Positions 26,999-35,500 of a stretch of 64,000 bases of DNA are shown here, in pieces (position 1 is the first letter of the stretch; each line of letters starts with the position of its first letter). The position numbers and the translations under genes are program-made. The notes below the pieces were generated by a model. It did no database searches, was not told where the DNA came from, and worked only from the letters and a program-made list of their open reading frames with translations. The stretch lies in NCBI RefSeq assembly GCF_020531965.1, contig NZ_JAJAWH010000001.1:186001-250000 (forward strand), given 5' to 3'. Source of the DNA: Pseudorhizobium xiangyangii (GTDB taxonomy: Bacteria > Pseudomonadota > Alphaproteobacteria > Rhizobiales > Rhizobiaceae).

Positions 26999-27657
26999 CG
27001 ATTGTCTCCAAACTTGCGTTCGCGGCTACGGACGAACAGCGTCAAGGGGAACAGGATGGCGAAGTATGCGACGGCCACCGCCGTATACATCTCCAACGGC
27101 CTGAAGCTGTCGTGCGCGGCCATCTGCCCCTGATAGACGAGATCCGGTACCGCCAGCACAGACACCAGTGATGTGTTCTTGAACTGCAGGATCGACTGGT
27201 TCATCAAGGCGGGGCTCATTCGCCGCAAGGCCTGCGGCAGGATGATGCGCCTCATTGCGAGCGCGGGCGTCATCCCGAGAGCCGCTGCAGCGTCCTTTTG
27301 TCCGGGATCGATCGAGATGATGCCACCACGAATGATCTCCGCGTAAAACGCACCTCCATAGCAGGACAGCGCCAGCAACGAGGCGGTGACGGGCGTCAGT
27401 TCGATGCCCGCCAACATCGGCAACGCGTAGTAACACCAGATCAACTGCACGAGGATCGGGGTACAGCGAAACAACTCGATGAAACCGAGAGAAATTGCCC
27501 GCAGGATTGCAAATCTCGACAGCAGACACATGGCCGCCACGAGACCGATGACCAATCCGCCAACCACAATCGCGGCGGTAAAGCTGATGGTTACGCCAGC
27601 TCCCTGAAGGAATACCCAGCGGTAATCCCAGAGGATTGCAAAATTCCATTCATACAT
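26995..27657 (-). CDS. Polar amino-acid ABC transporter permease (HisM/GlnP type)
   Basis: 220 residues with about five membrane helices. The HEQRo-type signature is visible: FYAEIIRGGIISIDPGQKDAA, then LGMTPALAMRRIILPQALRR. Only one permease gene is present, so the channel is probably a homodimer. The gene starts 65 bases after the binding-protein gene, with a hairpin in the gap, and overlaps the ATPase gene (ATGA). Confidence 0.93.
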   Translation of the reverse strand: MYEWNFAILWDYRWVFLQGAGVTISFTAAIVVGGLVIGLVAAMCLLSRFAILRAISLGFIELFRCTPILVQLIWCYYALPMLAGIELTPVTASLLALSCYGGAFYAEIIRGGIISIDPGQKDAAAALGMTPALAMRRIILPQALRRMSPALMNQSILQFKNTSLVSVLAVPDLVYQGQMAAHDSFRPLEMYTAVAVAYFAILFPLTLFVRSRERKFGDNR

Positions 27658-27692
27658 GATGTCATTGTCCGATAAGCGAGAGTCGGCAAGCC

Positions 27693-27710
27693 GCTGGACA
27701 GCAGTCCAGC
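27693..27710. repeat. Stem-loop after amino-acid binding-protein gene
   Basis: GCTGGAC-AGCA-GTCCAGC is a perfect 7-bp stem with a tetraloop, 12 bases downstream of the binding-protein stop and 36 before the permease start. It occupies the same operon position as the hairpin at 17802-17826, consistent with differential expression of the binding protein. Confidence 0.6.
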
Positions 27711-27722
27711 TGGATCGGGGCT

Positions 27723-28556
27723 TTAGATCTCGAAACCGGGCGGAAAATCGCTTTCCTTGACACCGACCAGCTCCATGTTGCGAACGATGGCATCCTTCAC
27801 GAAACCGCTCTCGCGCTGCTCGCTGATCCAGTTATCGACGAACTCGCGCCACGACTGATCCTGCTCGCGGAGGAAGCCCGCATTGGAGGTGGTGAAATCG
27901 GATGGCGTTGGCACCACCATGTCTCCGATTGCAGGGTTCTTGGCACGAACCGTCAGGGCGAGGACCATCACCAGGCATTGAGCATCGGCTCGCCCCGACT
28001 GCAGGGCGGCGGTAGCGTCACTCGCTGTCTTCAGCCGCACAAGCTGGGCCTCGGGGGCATTCCGCTTCGTGGCGGCGTCATGCGAAGAGCCTGCGTCGAC
28101 GGAGATGCGCATATCGGGCTTGTTGAAGTCCTCCCATGTCTGGGCGTTCAGTCCCTTGCGCGTCAGCATTGTGAAAGAGTTTTTGAAGACCGGACCGGAG
28201 AAATCTATGACCTTCTGGCGCTCCGGCGTGGGGTTTAATCCGAAGAACACATCGATCTTCTCACCCTGAAGATCGAGCACCGAATTGCCCCAGGTGGTTT
28301 CCAGGACGGAGAGCTTGAGGTTGAGGTCGTCAGCCAGCTTTTGGCAAATATCGATGTAAAACCCACGCCAGCTGCCGTCGGCAAGGCTCTTCTGGTAATA
28401 GGGTGCGCCGTCCGCGATACCGCCAATCCGCAGCGTTCCGGACGATTTCACCCGCTCCAGCGAGCTTGCGGCGTTTGCCCGCAGGCCGCTCACAGCCAGG
28501 GCCGACGCCCCAAGAGCACCGAGACCGACCAGTCTGCCAAACTCTCTTCTATTCAT
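27723..28556 (-). CDS. Amino-acid ABC transporter substrate-binding protein, family 3
   Basis: 277 residues. The N-terminus MNRREFGRLVGLGALGASAL has a twin arginine followed by a hydrophobic stretch and ANA cleavage site, suggesting Tat export. The mature protein has the family 3 pattern: VKSSGTLRIGGIADGAPYY, GFYIDICQKLADDL, DVFFGLNPTPERQKVIDFS and SDATAALQSGRADA. Ligands in this family are polar amino acids or opines. It heads the seven-gene operon; a LysR gene diverges about 250 bases upstream. Confidence 0.92.
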   Translation of the reverse strand: MNRREFGRLVGLGALGASALAVSGLRANAASSLERVKSSGTLRIGGIADGAPYYQKSLADGSWRGFYIDICQKLADDLNLKLSVLETTWGNSVLDLQGEKIDVFFGLNPTPERQKVIDFSGPVFKNSFTMLTRKGLNAQTWEDFNKPDMRISVDAGSSHDAATKRNAPEAQLVRLKTASDATAALQSGRADAQCLVMVLALTVRAKNPAIGDMVVPTPSDFTTSNAGFLREQDQSWREFVDNWISEQRESGFVKDAIVRNMELVGVKESDFPPGFEI

Positions 28557-28806
28557 GTCATTCCCCTTTTGTATTTTTTGGCGAGATCGAGCGGATCATG
28601 CGACAGCCGTTCCTCAGGTTCTCACGAGTGCCGAGTTCGACCGACATCCGTTGTCATTTGCAGCCTCGCTCGTCTTCAAGGTTGTTCGTCGGCTTTGCCG
28701 TCCGAACGCGAATGACAAATTGATGACCCAGTCTGACAAAAAACAAAAACATTGAAAAATTCCTCTGGTATGAGTTTTAGTCATGCTTCGCTTTTTGAGG
28801 GCTTCG

Positions 28807-29721
28807 ATGAGACGCTATCTGCCATCCTTGTCTGCCCTGCATGCCTTCGAAGCAGCGGCTCGATACATGAATTTCACGCGGGCGGCTGAGGACCTGGGTC
28901 TCACGCAGAGCGGCATCAGCAGGCAGATCAAGAATCTTGAGGACTTCCTGGGCGTGACCCTTTTTCACCGGGTTGGCCCCCGCCTCGTGCTGACGGAACT
29001 CGGCGCTGACTACTACCGGGAAGTCGCCCAGACATTGGACAAGCTCCAGGAAATCTCGATCGACGCCGTACGCGGCCGAAACCTGGATAGCTCGGTGATG
29101 ATCGGGACGCATTCGGCGTTTGGGTCCAGATGGCTGCCGTCCCGTCTGGGCGCCTTCATCGCAGCAAATCCCGACATTCCGCTGGAGATCGCCCAGAGCG
29201 GGCCAGACGTCGATTTCGATACGACGAGACTGGATATTGCCATCCTTCGAGGCGTTGGCACCTGGCACAATGCGCGATCGATCGAGCTTTTTGCGGAAGA
29301 AGTGGCGATTGTCGCCTCGCCGAAGCTCATCGAACCGGGCGCCCAACTTGACCCGAGAGATTTCTCCAAGTTTCCACTGATCCAGAATGCCAGCCGCCCG
29401 AGCATGTGGCTCCACTGGCTACGCCTGTCAGGCCTTGACCACTATGGCAGAATCCAGGGAACGCGGTTCGCACACAGCGAAATGATCATCAATGCGGCCC
29501 TCCAGGGGATCGGGGTCGCATTGGTGCCGGTGTGCTACATAGAAGAAGAGTTGGCGAGGAACGAACTGCATATGCCCTTCGGGGCTCCCATCCCGTCCGG
29601 CGACTCCTACTACGTCATCTATCCGGAACGGAAAGCTCATCACCAGAGCATCGTAACGATGCGGGACTGGCTCATTCGAGAGACCAAGAGCTACAGGAAG
29701 CTCAAGGACATGCGTTCCTGA
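28807..29721 (+). CDS. LysR-family regulator, GcvA-like, divergent from amino-acid catabolic operon
   Basis: 304 residues from the ATG at 28807, chosen because GAGGG lies six bases upstream; an ATG at 28783 adds eight residues but lacks a ribosome site. Helix-turn-helix LHAFEAAARYMNFTRAAEDL then LTQSGISRQIKNLEDFLGV; effector domain from about residue 90. Position divergent from the binding-protein gene suggests control of that operon by its substrate. The 250-base space between them is AT-rich just before this gene (ACAAAAAACAAAAACATTG), but I could not pick a convincing T-N11-A operator. Confidence 0.88.
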   Translation: MRRYLPSLSALHAFEAAARYMNFTRAAEDLGLTQSGISRQIKNLEDFLGVTLFHRVGPRLVLTELGADYYREVAQTLDKLQEISIDAVRGRNLDSSVMIGTHSAFGSRWLPSRLGAFIAANPDIPLEIAQSGPDVDFDTTRLDIAILRGVGTWHNARSIELFAEEVAIVASPKLIEPGAQLDPRDFSKFPLIQNASRPSMWLHWLRLSGLDHYGRIQGTRFAHSEMIINAALQGIGVALVPVCYIEEELARNELHMPFGAPIPSGDSYYVIYPERKAHHQSIVTMRDWLIRETKSYRKLKDMRS

Positions 29722-29832
29722 TCGAAAACCGCGCCAGGCGTCGCCTTTTCGTTCGGAAACGGGAAGGTTGGCCCGACTTCCCCCGGCCCTTCCCGACGCG
29801 AGACGAAGTTTGGTCAGGCGATATTTGGATTG

Positions 29833-30765
29833 CTATACTGCCACAGGCGCTTCGATAGGCGGGTGCGGATCGTATCCCGTGACGTCGAAGTCCTCTATCC
29901 GATAGCCGTCAATCGCATCGGGTCGCCTGACTAGCTTCAATTTCGGAAGCGCCTTGGGCTCTCGAGACAGAAGTGTGTCTGCAAGTTCGCGATGATTCAG
30001 GTAGAGGTGGACGTCGCCCCCCATCCAGATGAGTTCGCCGGGAACCATGTCGACCTGCTGCGCAACCATATGGAGCAAGGCCGCCTGCTGGCAAATATTG
30101 AATGGAACGCCGAGGCCGGTGTCTGCGCTCCTTTGCAGGCACAGCATTGAGACCTTGCGTTTACCGCGCTCGCCGTCTGACTGGACGGGCGAGTGGTTCT
30201 CCGAGGTATAGAACTGGTAGGTCATGTGGCACGGCGGGAGCGCCATCTGGTCGAGTTCGCCAACGTTCCACGCGTGAAAAAGCATCCGCCGGCTTGTCGG
30301 ATTGTTCTTCAATGTCTCGATCAACGTGGCGATCTGGTCATGCTCCTTACCTTGCGCATCGACCCATCGCCTCCATTGCTTTCCGTAGACCGGACCGAGA
30401 TCACCCCACTCTCCGGCGAAGTCGTCGTCGGCCAGCACACGCGCCTCGAAATCCTCCTGCGAAATCGCGTCGCCCGTCGCCTTGCGGTACTTATCCAGTG
30501 GCCAGTCGGTCCAGATACGAACATTTTCCTTGAGAAGAGACTGAATGTTCGTCTGCCCGGTGAGAAACCACAGCATCTCCTTGACCGCTGTTTTCCAGTA
30601 GACGCGCTTCGTCGTGAAAACGGGGAACGTTCCATCGGACAGGTCGAAACGCATCATGGCACCGAACATCGACAGCGTCCCGACTTCTGTACGATCAATT
30701 CGACGATCCCCCTTCTCGATCAGGTGTCGAATGATGTCCAGATACTGCTGTTCGGGGTGTCGCAT
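29833..30765 (-). CDS. thyA: Thymidylate synthase, long form
   Basis: About 310 residues from the ATG at 30765; a TTG at 30774 is also possible and neither has a good ribosome site. The enzyme methylates dUMP to dTMP with methylenetetrahydrofolate. Catalytic cysteine C179 is in ALPPCHMTYQFYT; the phosphate-binding SRRMLFHAWN, QRSADTGLGVPFNI and GDVHLYLNH are conserved. A roughly 50-residue insertion around residues 85-135 makes it like the 316-residue Lactobacillus casei enzyme rather than the 264-residue E. coli type usual in rhizobia. A second insertion-like stretch (SENHSPVQSDGERGKRK) follows the active site. It lies directly upstream of ssrA; no dihydrofolate reductase gene is next to it. 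Confidence 0.92.
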   Translation of the reverse strand: MRHPEQQYLDIIRHLIEKGDRRIDRTEVGTLSMFGAMMRFDLSDGTFPVFTTKRVYWKTAVKEMLWFLTGQTNIQSLLKENVRIWTDWPLDKYRKATGDAISQEDFEARVLADDDFAGEWGDLGPVYGKQWRRWVDAQGKEHDQIATLIETLKNNPTSRRMLFHAWNVGELDQMALPPCHMTYQFYTSENHSPVQSDGERGKRKVSMLCLQRSADTGLGVPFNICQQAALLHMVAQQVDMVPGELIWMGGDVHLYLNHRELADTLLSREPKALPKLKLVRRPDAIDGYRIEDFDVTGYDPHPPIEAPVAV

Positions 30766-30959
30766 AATGTTCAAAAACCGTTCGCTGTTGGAGCAATCTG
30801 GATGCGCATTGTGGAAAACGCAAGTAGCCCAAACAGGACGAAGTGACTATCCCAAAAGCGATCGCCGGCGCCTCTCACCAGTCTTCAAATAGTCAACGGC
30901 CGACGGCACATATTCGGCCAGCCCCCCCTTTTCAGGGCCATTCTAAATGCCTATATCTG

Positions 30960-31292
30960 CCTTGCCGGACTTCGGTCCGGATATGGCGATAAATGGTCGA
31001 TGAAATAAGCCTATTGGACCCGGGGGCGGTACCCGGCGCCTCCACCAAAAACCGGTCGGTCGACTAGACCGGCTTTTGATGGGGGCGAAATAGGATCGAC
31101 AAGGGTGTAAAGATCGTACTTTTGCTCGGCATGATACCGCCGTTATCGGGTCACAAGTGTAGTTGCAAATGACAACAACGCTAAGGAATACGCTCTCGCT
31201 GCCTAATGGCGGTGCGGGAATTCCGCTCTAAGTCCTTAAGGGTAGCACTTTAAGGCGGGGTTCGGAGGTACCTGGCAACAGAAACCTCCACT
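30960..31292 (+). ncRNA. ssrA: Circularly permuted two-piece tmRNA (ssrA)
   Basis: The acceptor half comes first and ends in CCGGCGCCTCCACCA at 31047. A linker of 33 bases containing ACCGGTC...GACTAGACCGG follows, then the coding half starts at 31081 with GGGGGCGAAATAGGATCGAC. GGGGGCG pairs with CGCCTCC before the terminal ACCA, forming the tRNA-like acceptor stem, and CCGGG-N7-CCCGG at 31020-31036 suits the T arm. The tag frame encodes ANDNNAKEYALAA. A hairpin GGAGGT...ACCTCC near 31265-31289 should lie close to the 3' end of the coding half. Outer boundaries are approximate. The RNA rescues stalled ribosomes; sspB follows 170 bases later. Confidence 0.93.
31165..31206 (+). other. tmRNA proteolysis-tag reading frame
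   Basis: GCA AAT GAC AAC AAC GCT AAG GAA TAC GCT CTC GCT GCC TAA encodes ANDNNAKEYALAA and a stop. The AND...ALAA form is the alphaproteobacterial tag; the N-terminal half is the SspB-binding part and the terminal LAA is read by ClpX. Codons are those of a resume frame, without a start codon. Confidence 0.95.
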
Positions 31293-31460
31293 TCCATTCT
31301 CCAGTTGTTTCACTTTGGGTCGCGGACGCTGGCAGTCGGGAAGTCTTCTCCATCTCTAATAAATTATGTACAATCGCCATCAAGCCGACGCTTTCCCGCG
31401 CTTGGCTGACATGGCATAAGCATGCTTCGAAAAGACATTCAGAAGTGAGAGCAGGACCGC

Positions 31461-31967
31461 ATGGGGCAGGATCATATCCGCTACGACATCTTGGCACAGG
31501 ACGCATTGCGTGGCGTCATTCGCAAGGTTTTGACCGAAGTTTCTGCCACGGCTCGCCTTCCCGGCGATCACCACTTCTTCATCACCTTCCTCACCAACGC
31601 GCCGGGCGTCAGGATCTCCCAGCACCTGAAGGCCAAGTATGCCGAGCAGATGACCATCGTCATCCAGCACCAGTTCTGGGACCTGAAGGTATCCGATACC
31701 CAGTTCGAGGTCGGCCTGTCGTTCTCCGATACGCCGGAGCGCCTGGTTATCCCGTTCAATGCGATCCGCGGATTTTATGATCCGTCCGTCAACTTCGAAC
31801 TCGAATTCGAGGTCCCGTCTGCGGAAGAGGAAGAGCAGATCGAAGCTGAGATCACTGCAATCCCCGTCGAGCCGATCAGCAAGTCGGAAGCCGCGGAAGC
31901 AGTCCCCGGCGAGGAAAAGAAGCCTGCCTCCGTGGTCTCCCTCGATTCCTTCCGCAAGAAGCAGTAG
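31461..31967 (+). CDS. sspB: SspB, ClpXP adaptor (alphaproteobacterial type)
   Basis: 168 residues. The N-terminal substrate-binding domain (about 1-120) matches alpha SspB: IRYDILAQDALRGVIRKVL, HHFFITFLTNAPGVRIS and FEVGLSFSDTPERLVIPFNA. A flexible acidic linker rich in Glu follows, and the C-terminal ClpX-binding tail ends VVSLDSFRKKQ. It tethers ssrA-tagged proteins to ClpXP for degradation. AGCAGGA precedes the ATG. It is encoded next to the tmRNA that makes its ligand, and is followed 19 bases later by the DUF4169 gene. Confidence 0.93.
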   Translation: MGQDHIRYDILAQDALRGVIRKVLTEVSATARLPGDHHFFITFLTNAPGVRISQHLKAKYAEQMTIVIQHQFWDLKVSDTQFEVGLSFSDTPERLVIPFNAIRGFYDPSVNFELEFEVPSAEEEEQIEAEITAIPVEPISKSEAAEAVPGEEKKPASVVSLDSFRKKQ

Positions 31968-31986
31968 CGCAGAACCCGGAGGCCCC

Positions 31987-32181
31987 ATGAGCGGTGACGT
32001 GGTCAACCTTCGGCAGTTTCGCAAGGCAAAGCAGCGTGCGGACAAGGAAAAGCAGGCCGAGCAGAACCGCCTCACCTTTGGCCGCAACAAGGCCGAAAAG
32101 ACGCTGACGAAGACGCTTAACGAAAAAGCAGAGCGGTCACTCGACCAAGGCCGCCTGGAAAAGCCGAAAGATCAAGACTGA
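31987..32181 (+). CDS. DUF4169 small basic protein
   Basis: 64 residues starting MSGDVVNLRQFRKAKQRADK, the conserved DUF4169 N-terminus, followed by highly charged helix-forming sequence with many Lys, Glu and Arg. Function is unknown. It lies 19 bases after sspB and upstream of a ribbon-helix-helix gene; this triplet is common in Rhizobiales as I recall. The start is clear from GGAGGCCCC just before the ATG. Its opening VNLRQFRKAKQ slightly echoes the VSLDSFRKKQ tail of SspB. Confidence 0.85.
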   Translation: MSGDVVNLRQFRKAKQRADKEKQAEQNRLTFGRNKAEKTLTKTLNEKAERSLDQGRLEKPKDQD

Positions 32182-32249
32182 TAGGGCAACATGCAGCCGT
32201 AGGTGCAGTGCGCTCCGCTTGGATGCGTTCAGTCACGGCTTCGTTTGGG

Positions 32250-32492
32250 ATGGTAACGCCGGTGATCCGCAAACATTCTGCGACACTGCATGGTCACCGC
32301 ACCAGCTTTTCGCTGGAGGATGAGTTCTGGGAAGAACTTAAGCGCATTGCCGCTGACCGCGACGTCAGCATTGCCGGTTTGATCGCGACCATTGACGACG
32401 GGCGCCCGCCCGAGAGCAATCTCTCGTCGGCGCTGCGCGTCTATGTCCTGCGCTGGCTGCGCGACATGCGAGCCACCATCTCCCAGGAATGA
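32250..32492 (+). CDS. Ribbon-helix-helix domain protein
   Basis: About 80 residues from the ATG at 32250; a GTG at 32262 giving an N-terminus of VIRKHSATLHG is equally likely, and neither has a strong ribosome site. The conserved core VIRKHSATLHGHRTSFSLED followed by FWEELKRIAADRDVSIAGLI fits the RHH_4 family, small DNA-binding proteins found with arylsulfate sulfotransferase-like or unrelated genes in alphaproteobacteria. Probably a dimeric regulator with a beta strand at TSFSLED. A 17-base tandem duplication spans its stop codon. Confidence 0.8.
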   Translation: MVTPVIRKHSATLHGHRTSFSLEDEFWEELKRIAADRDVSIAGLIATIDDGRPPESNLSSALRVYVLRWLRDMRATISQE

Positions 32493-32515
32493 CGGCCTCC
32501 CAGGAATAACGGCCT
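32482..32515. repeat. 17-base tandem duplication across a stop codon
   Basis: CCCAGGAATGACGGCCT at 32482-32498 is followed immediately by CCCAGGAATAACGGCCT at 32499-32515, a single difference. The first copy contains the TGA stop of the ribbon-helix-helix gene. It looks like a recent slippage or duplication event. Confidence 0.85.
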
Positions 32516-32570
32516 GCGGGCGGCAACAGAGCAGGTAGCGCTTGTTCGCGCCAGACCTTGAGTTCTATCC

Positions 32571-35500
32571 TTAAGGCTCGACACCGGGCAGGCTTTGGAT
32601 GGTCGGCGTCTGGAGCGGCGTCAGGTCCTCCTGGAACAAATCCTGCGTCGGAGGAATGGTCAGGGTCGGCACCTGCTCCGCGCGGCGCTGCGCCTCTTCG
32701 GCGGCCCTCGCTGCGGCTGCCGCTTTTTCCCGCTCGGCCTGCGCTTCCGCTTCCGCACGAAGACGCGCTTCCGCTTCCACACGCGCCCGCTCTTCTGCTT
32801 CCGCACGCGCGCGCTCTTCCGCTTCCGCCCTTTCCCGCGCCGCCTCGCGCTCGGCGGCAACATAACGATGGAGCGAGACTTCCCGGCGCAGTCGCTGCTT
32901 CTCCAGCACGCTCGCCTGCAACGATTCGACCCGCCGCCTTTCCCTCTCAAAAGCGCGCAGCGAGAGGAAATTCGCCAGCGGGGCAACGTCGAACTCTACC
33001 TGCGGATCGGCAAGGTTGCCCGAATAGACGAACCGCACGCTCGGATCACCACCGGCCAGACCTTCGTCGCCCGGTGAATAGGTAATCGCCAGCGCGCCGC
33101 TCATCGCCTGTTCGAGCAGGTCGATCCTCGCATCGCCCGAGAACGTCGTGTCTCCCGCCTTCGCCGTGACATTCTGCGCCCTCACCTCGCCCTCGGTAAT
33201 GGTGAACGGAACCGCTACCGTTCCGAGCGATGCCTCGCCCTGCCGGACTAGCCGCTCCGAGACCGGGCGAACCTTGTCCTCGGTGACCTCGCCGTCCAGC
33301 AAATCCACTTCGCCGAGAAGCGCCGGCAGCGCCACGATCGATACGCCGCGCAACTGCAGATCAGACAGCGTCAGTTCACCCGAGCCATTCAGCGATGCCA
33401 TCAGCTCCAATGGCGTCCGGGCGGTCGCCTCGACCGCCATTGTTGCATTCAAACGACCTGTCGCCACCGGTACATCGCCAGTCTGCCAGATTAGCGGAGC
33501 CAGATCGGCATTCTCCACCGCTAGCCGGGTCTGGAAGATGCCGTTACCTTCGCCGTTCGACATGGCAAGACGCCCGGAAATGCGCCCACCCTGCCATGAG
33601 CCCTTCGCATCCTCGATGGTCACACCACCGTCGCGATGGGTAATCGAGGCGGAAAAATCCGCGATATCGCTGGTGAAGCCGGGCCGGAAGGTTTTCGCCT
33701 GAAGCTGCAACTGAGCCTCCGTATCTCCGAATATCGGCATGGAGAACGGCTGATCGGAGAGAGCGCCTGTCGCGGGATCGGTGAACGCGCCGTAGGCGGC
33801 TTCGCCGAGCCAGGCAAGATCGACGGTATCCAGCGACAGATCGCCCTTCAGCGACAGACCAGCAGCACTTCGATCGATCGTCAGGCTGTTGCTGCCGACA
33901 ACATTTCCTGCAACCTCTCCCTGCAATCTGTCCAGCCGGATGTTTCCGGTCGCAATTGCCACGTCCGTTTCCAACTGAAGCGGAAGCCCATGGCCGAACT
34001 GCGGAATGCCGATACCGATCATCAGCAGATAGGGCTCGACGTCCTGAGAGTTCAACGTCACGCGACCGGTACCTGAGAGGAATTCCGCGGCGCCAAGACC
34101 GATCGTTCCCTCAGCATCGACTTGAGTTCTATCCGTCTGGAAGGCGAGCGTGGCGGACGCCGGCTCGTCGCCCTCCTGCGTCAGATCGATGGAAATATAC
34201 CCCGGCCCATCATCGCCGAGCGGAAGAGGATCCAGCCCGGCCTGACCGAGCAGTATGGCGCTCTCCTTGTTTTCGAGGCGAGCATTGAAGGCGAGGTCGC
34301 TGGGGGCCGTCAGTTCGAACAATGTCGGCAGGGCAATATCGGCGGTAACGGTACTGCCGTTCATCACGCCCGTCAGCACCGCGGACAATCCGGCGGTGTC
34401 GCCTCCCACCTGGATATCCGCACTGAGATCGGCGCCGGTAAACCAGCGGGCGCTCGACGCCAGCCGATCAAGACCCGGGTGTGCCGGAAGCCGGTCGCGC
34501 AGCATCGCCAGGAAGCGGCCGGGGTCATCCGCCTTCAAGGTTGCGACGCCAGACCCGGTGTTGGACAGAAGCGAGCCTTCGAGACGGCCGCTGGCGGTTA
34601 TCGCAGCCCCTGCGAGATCCTTGACCGACAGGCGGTCGAGCGACAGCTCCCCGTCGGACAGGGTGAAAACCGTATCGACCTTGTCCGCGGCCACGCCAAA
34701 GGCGGTGAACCGCTCTGCCTTCAGGCTCGCCGCCAACTTGTGATCCAGAACCGCCTGGCCGGCATCGTCCCCGGTGATCAGCGAGGCAAGCGCCCGCATG
34801 GCATCCAGATCGATCTCGTCGCCCGCCAATGCCATGGTCAGGGATGGCGTCTCGCCGGACGCTGCCTGTCGCTCGACACGTCCCCGCAGGATTGCCTTGC
34901 CGATGGCAAGTTCCAGGTTGTTGAAGCTTTGCAATTCCGGCGTCAGGTCGACCTTCGCGGAAAAGCCCGCTGTCTTCAACTGCCGGATCGCCGGATCGAC
35001 CGCACCGGATAGCCAGTCGGCAAGACCGGACGGCTGGTTCGACGCGAGCAGCACGTCCCCGACGAAGGAGACCGGTTGCTCCAGCGTCAATGCCCCCTTC
35101 GCCTCGACCTGCGTGCGTCCCGGAAGGGTCGCGGCGAAACTGTCGACGGTCCAGCCGGTTCCGGCAGGCCGCACGTCGATGCGGATGTCGCGCACCGTCG
35201 TGTCATTGGCGACGACGGCAGGCAGGCTGAGGCTTGCACGGCCCGGCACCTGAGGAATCGGAATCTGTGCGGCGAGGTCGATCATCGCCTCGATACGCCG
35301 CTGCGCCGATGCCGCAGCATCTCGGCCGGTCTTGGCCCGTTCGCCTTCTCCGAGACGGTTTACGTCGATCTGCTGACCATCCGCGGTCAGCAGGAATTCC
35401 GGCTTTTCTCCGGTATCCAGGGTCGCTTCGCCGGTAACCACGTAAGGGTCGGCGAGAGGGCCGACTTCAAGCCGGTATTCCGGAACGCGGATGCGTTCGT

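Noticed and set aside
30965..30980. CCGGAC-TTCG-GTCCGG hairpin as a terminator
   Set aside because: No T-run follows, and it lies just before or inside the tmRNA acceptor piece, so it is more likely tmRNA structure or processing signal.
30960..31292. Attachment-site duplication at the tmRNA gene
   Set aside because: I looked for a second copy of the tmRNA 3' end (GGCGCCTCCACCA) and for an integrase gene in the window and found neither, so no mobile element is called.
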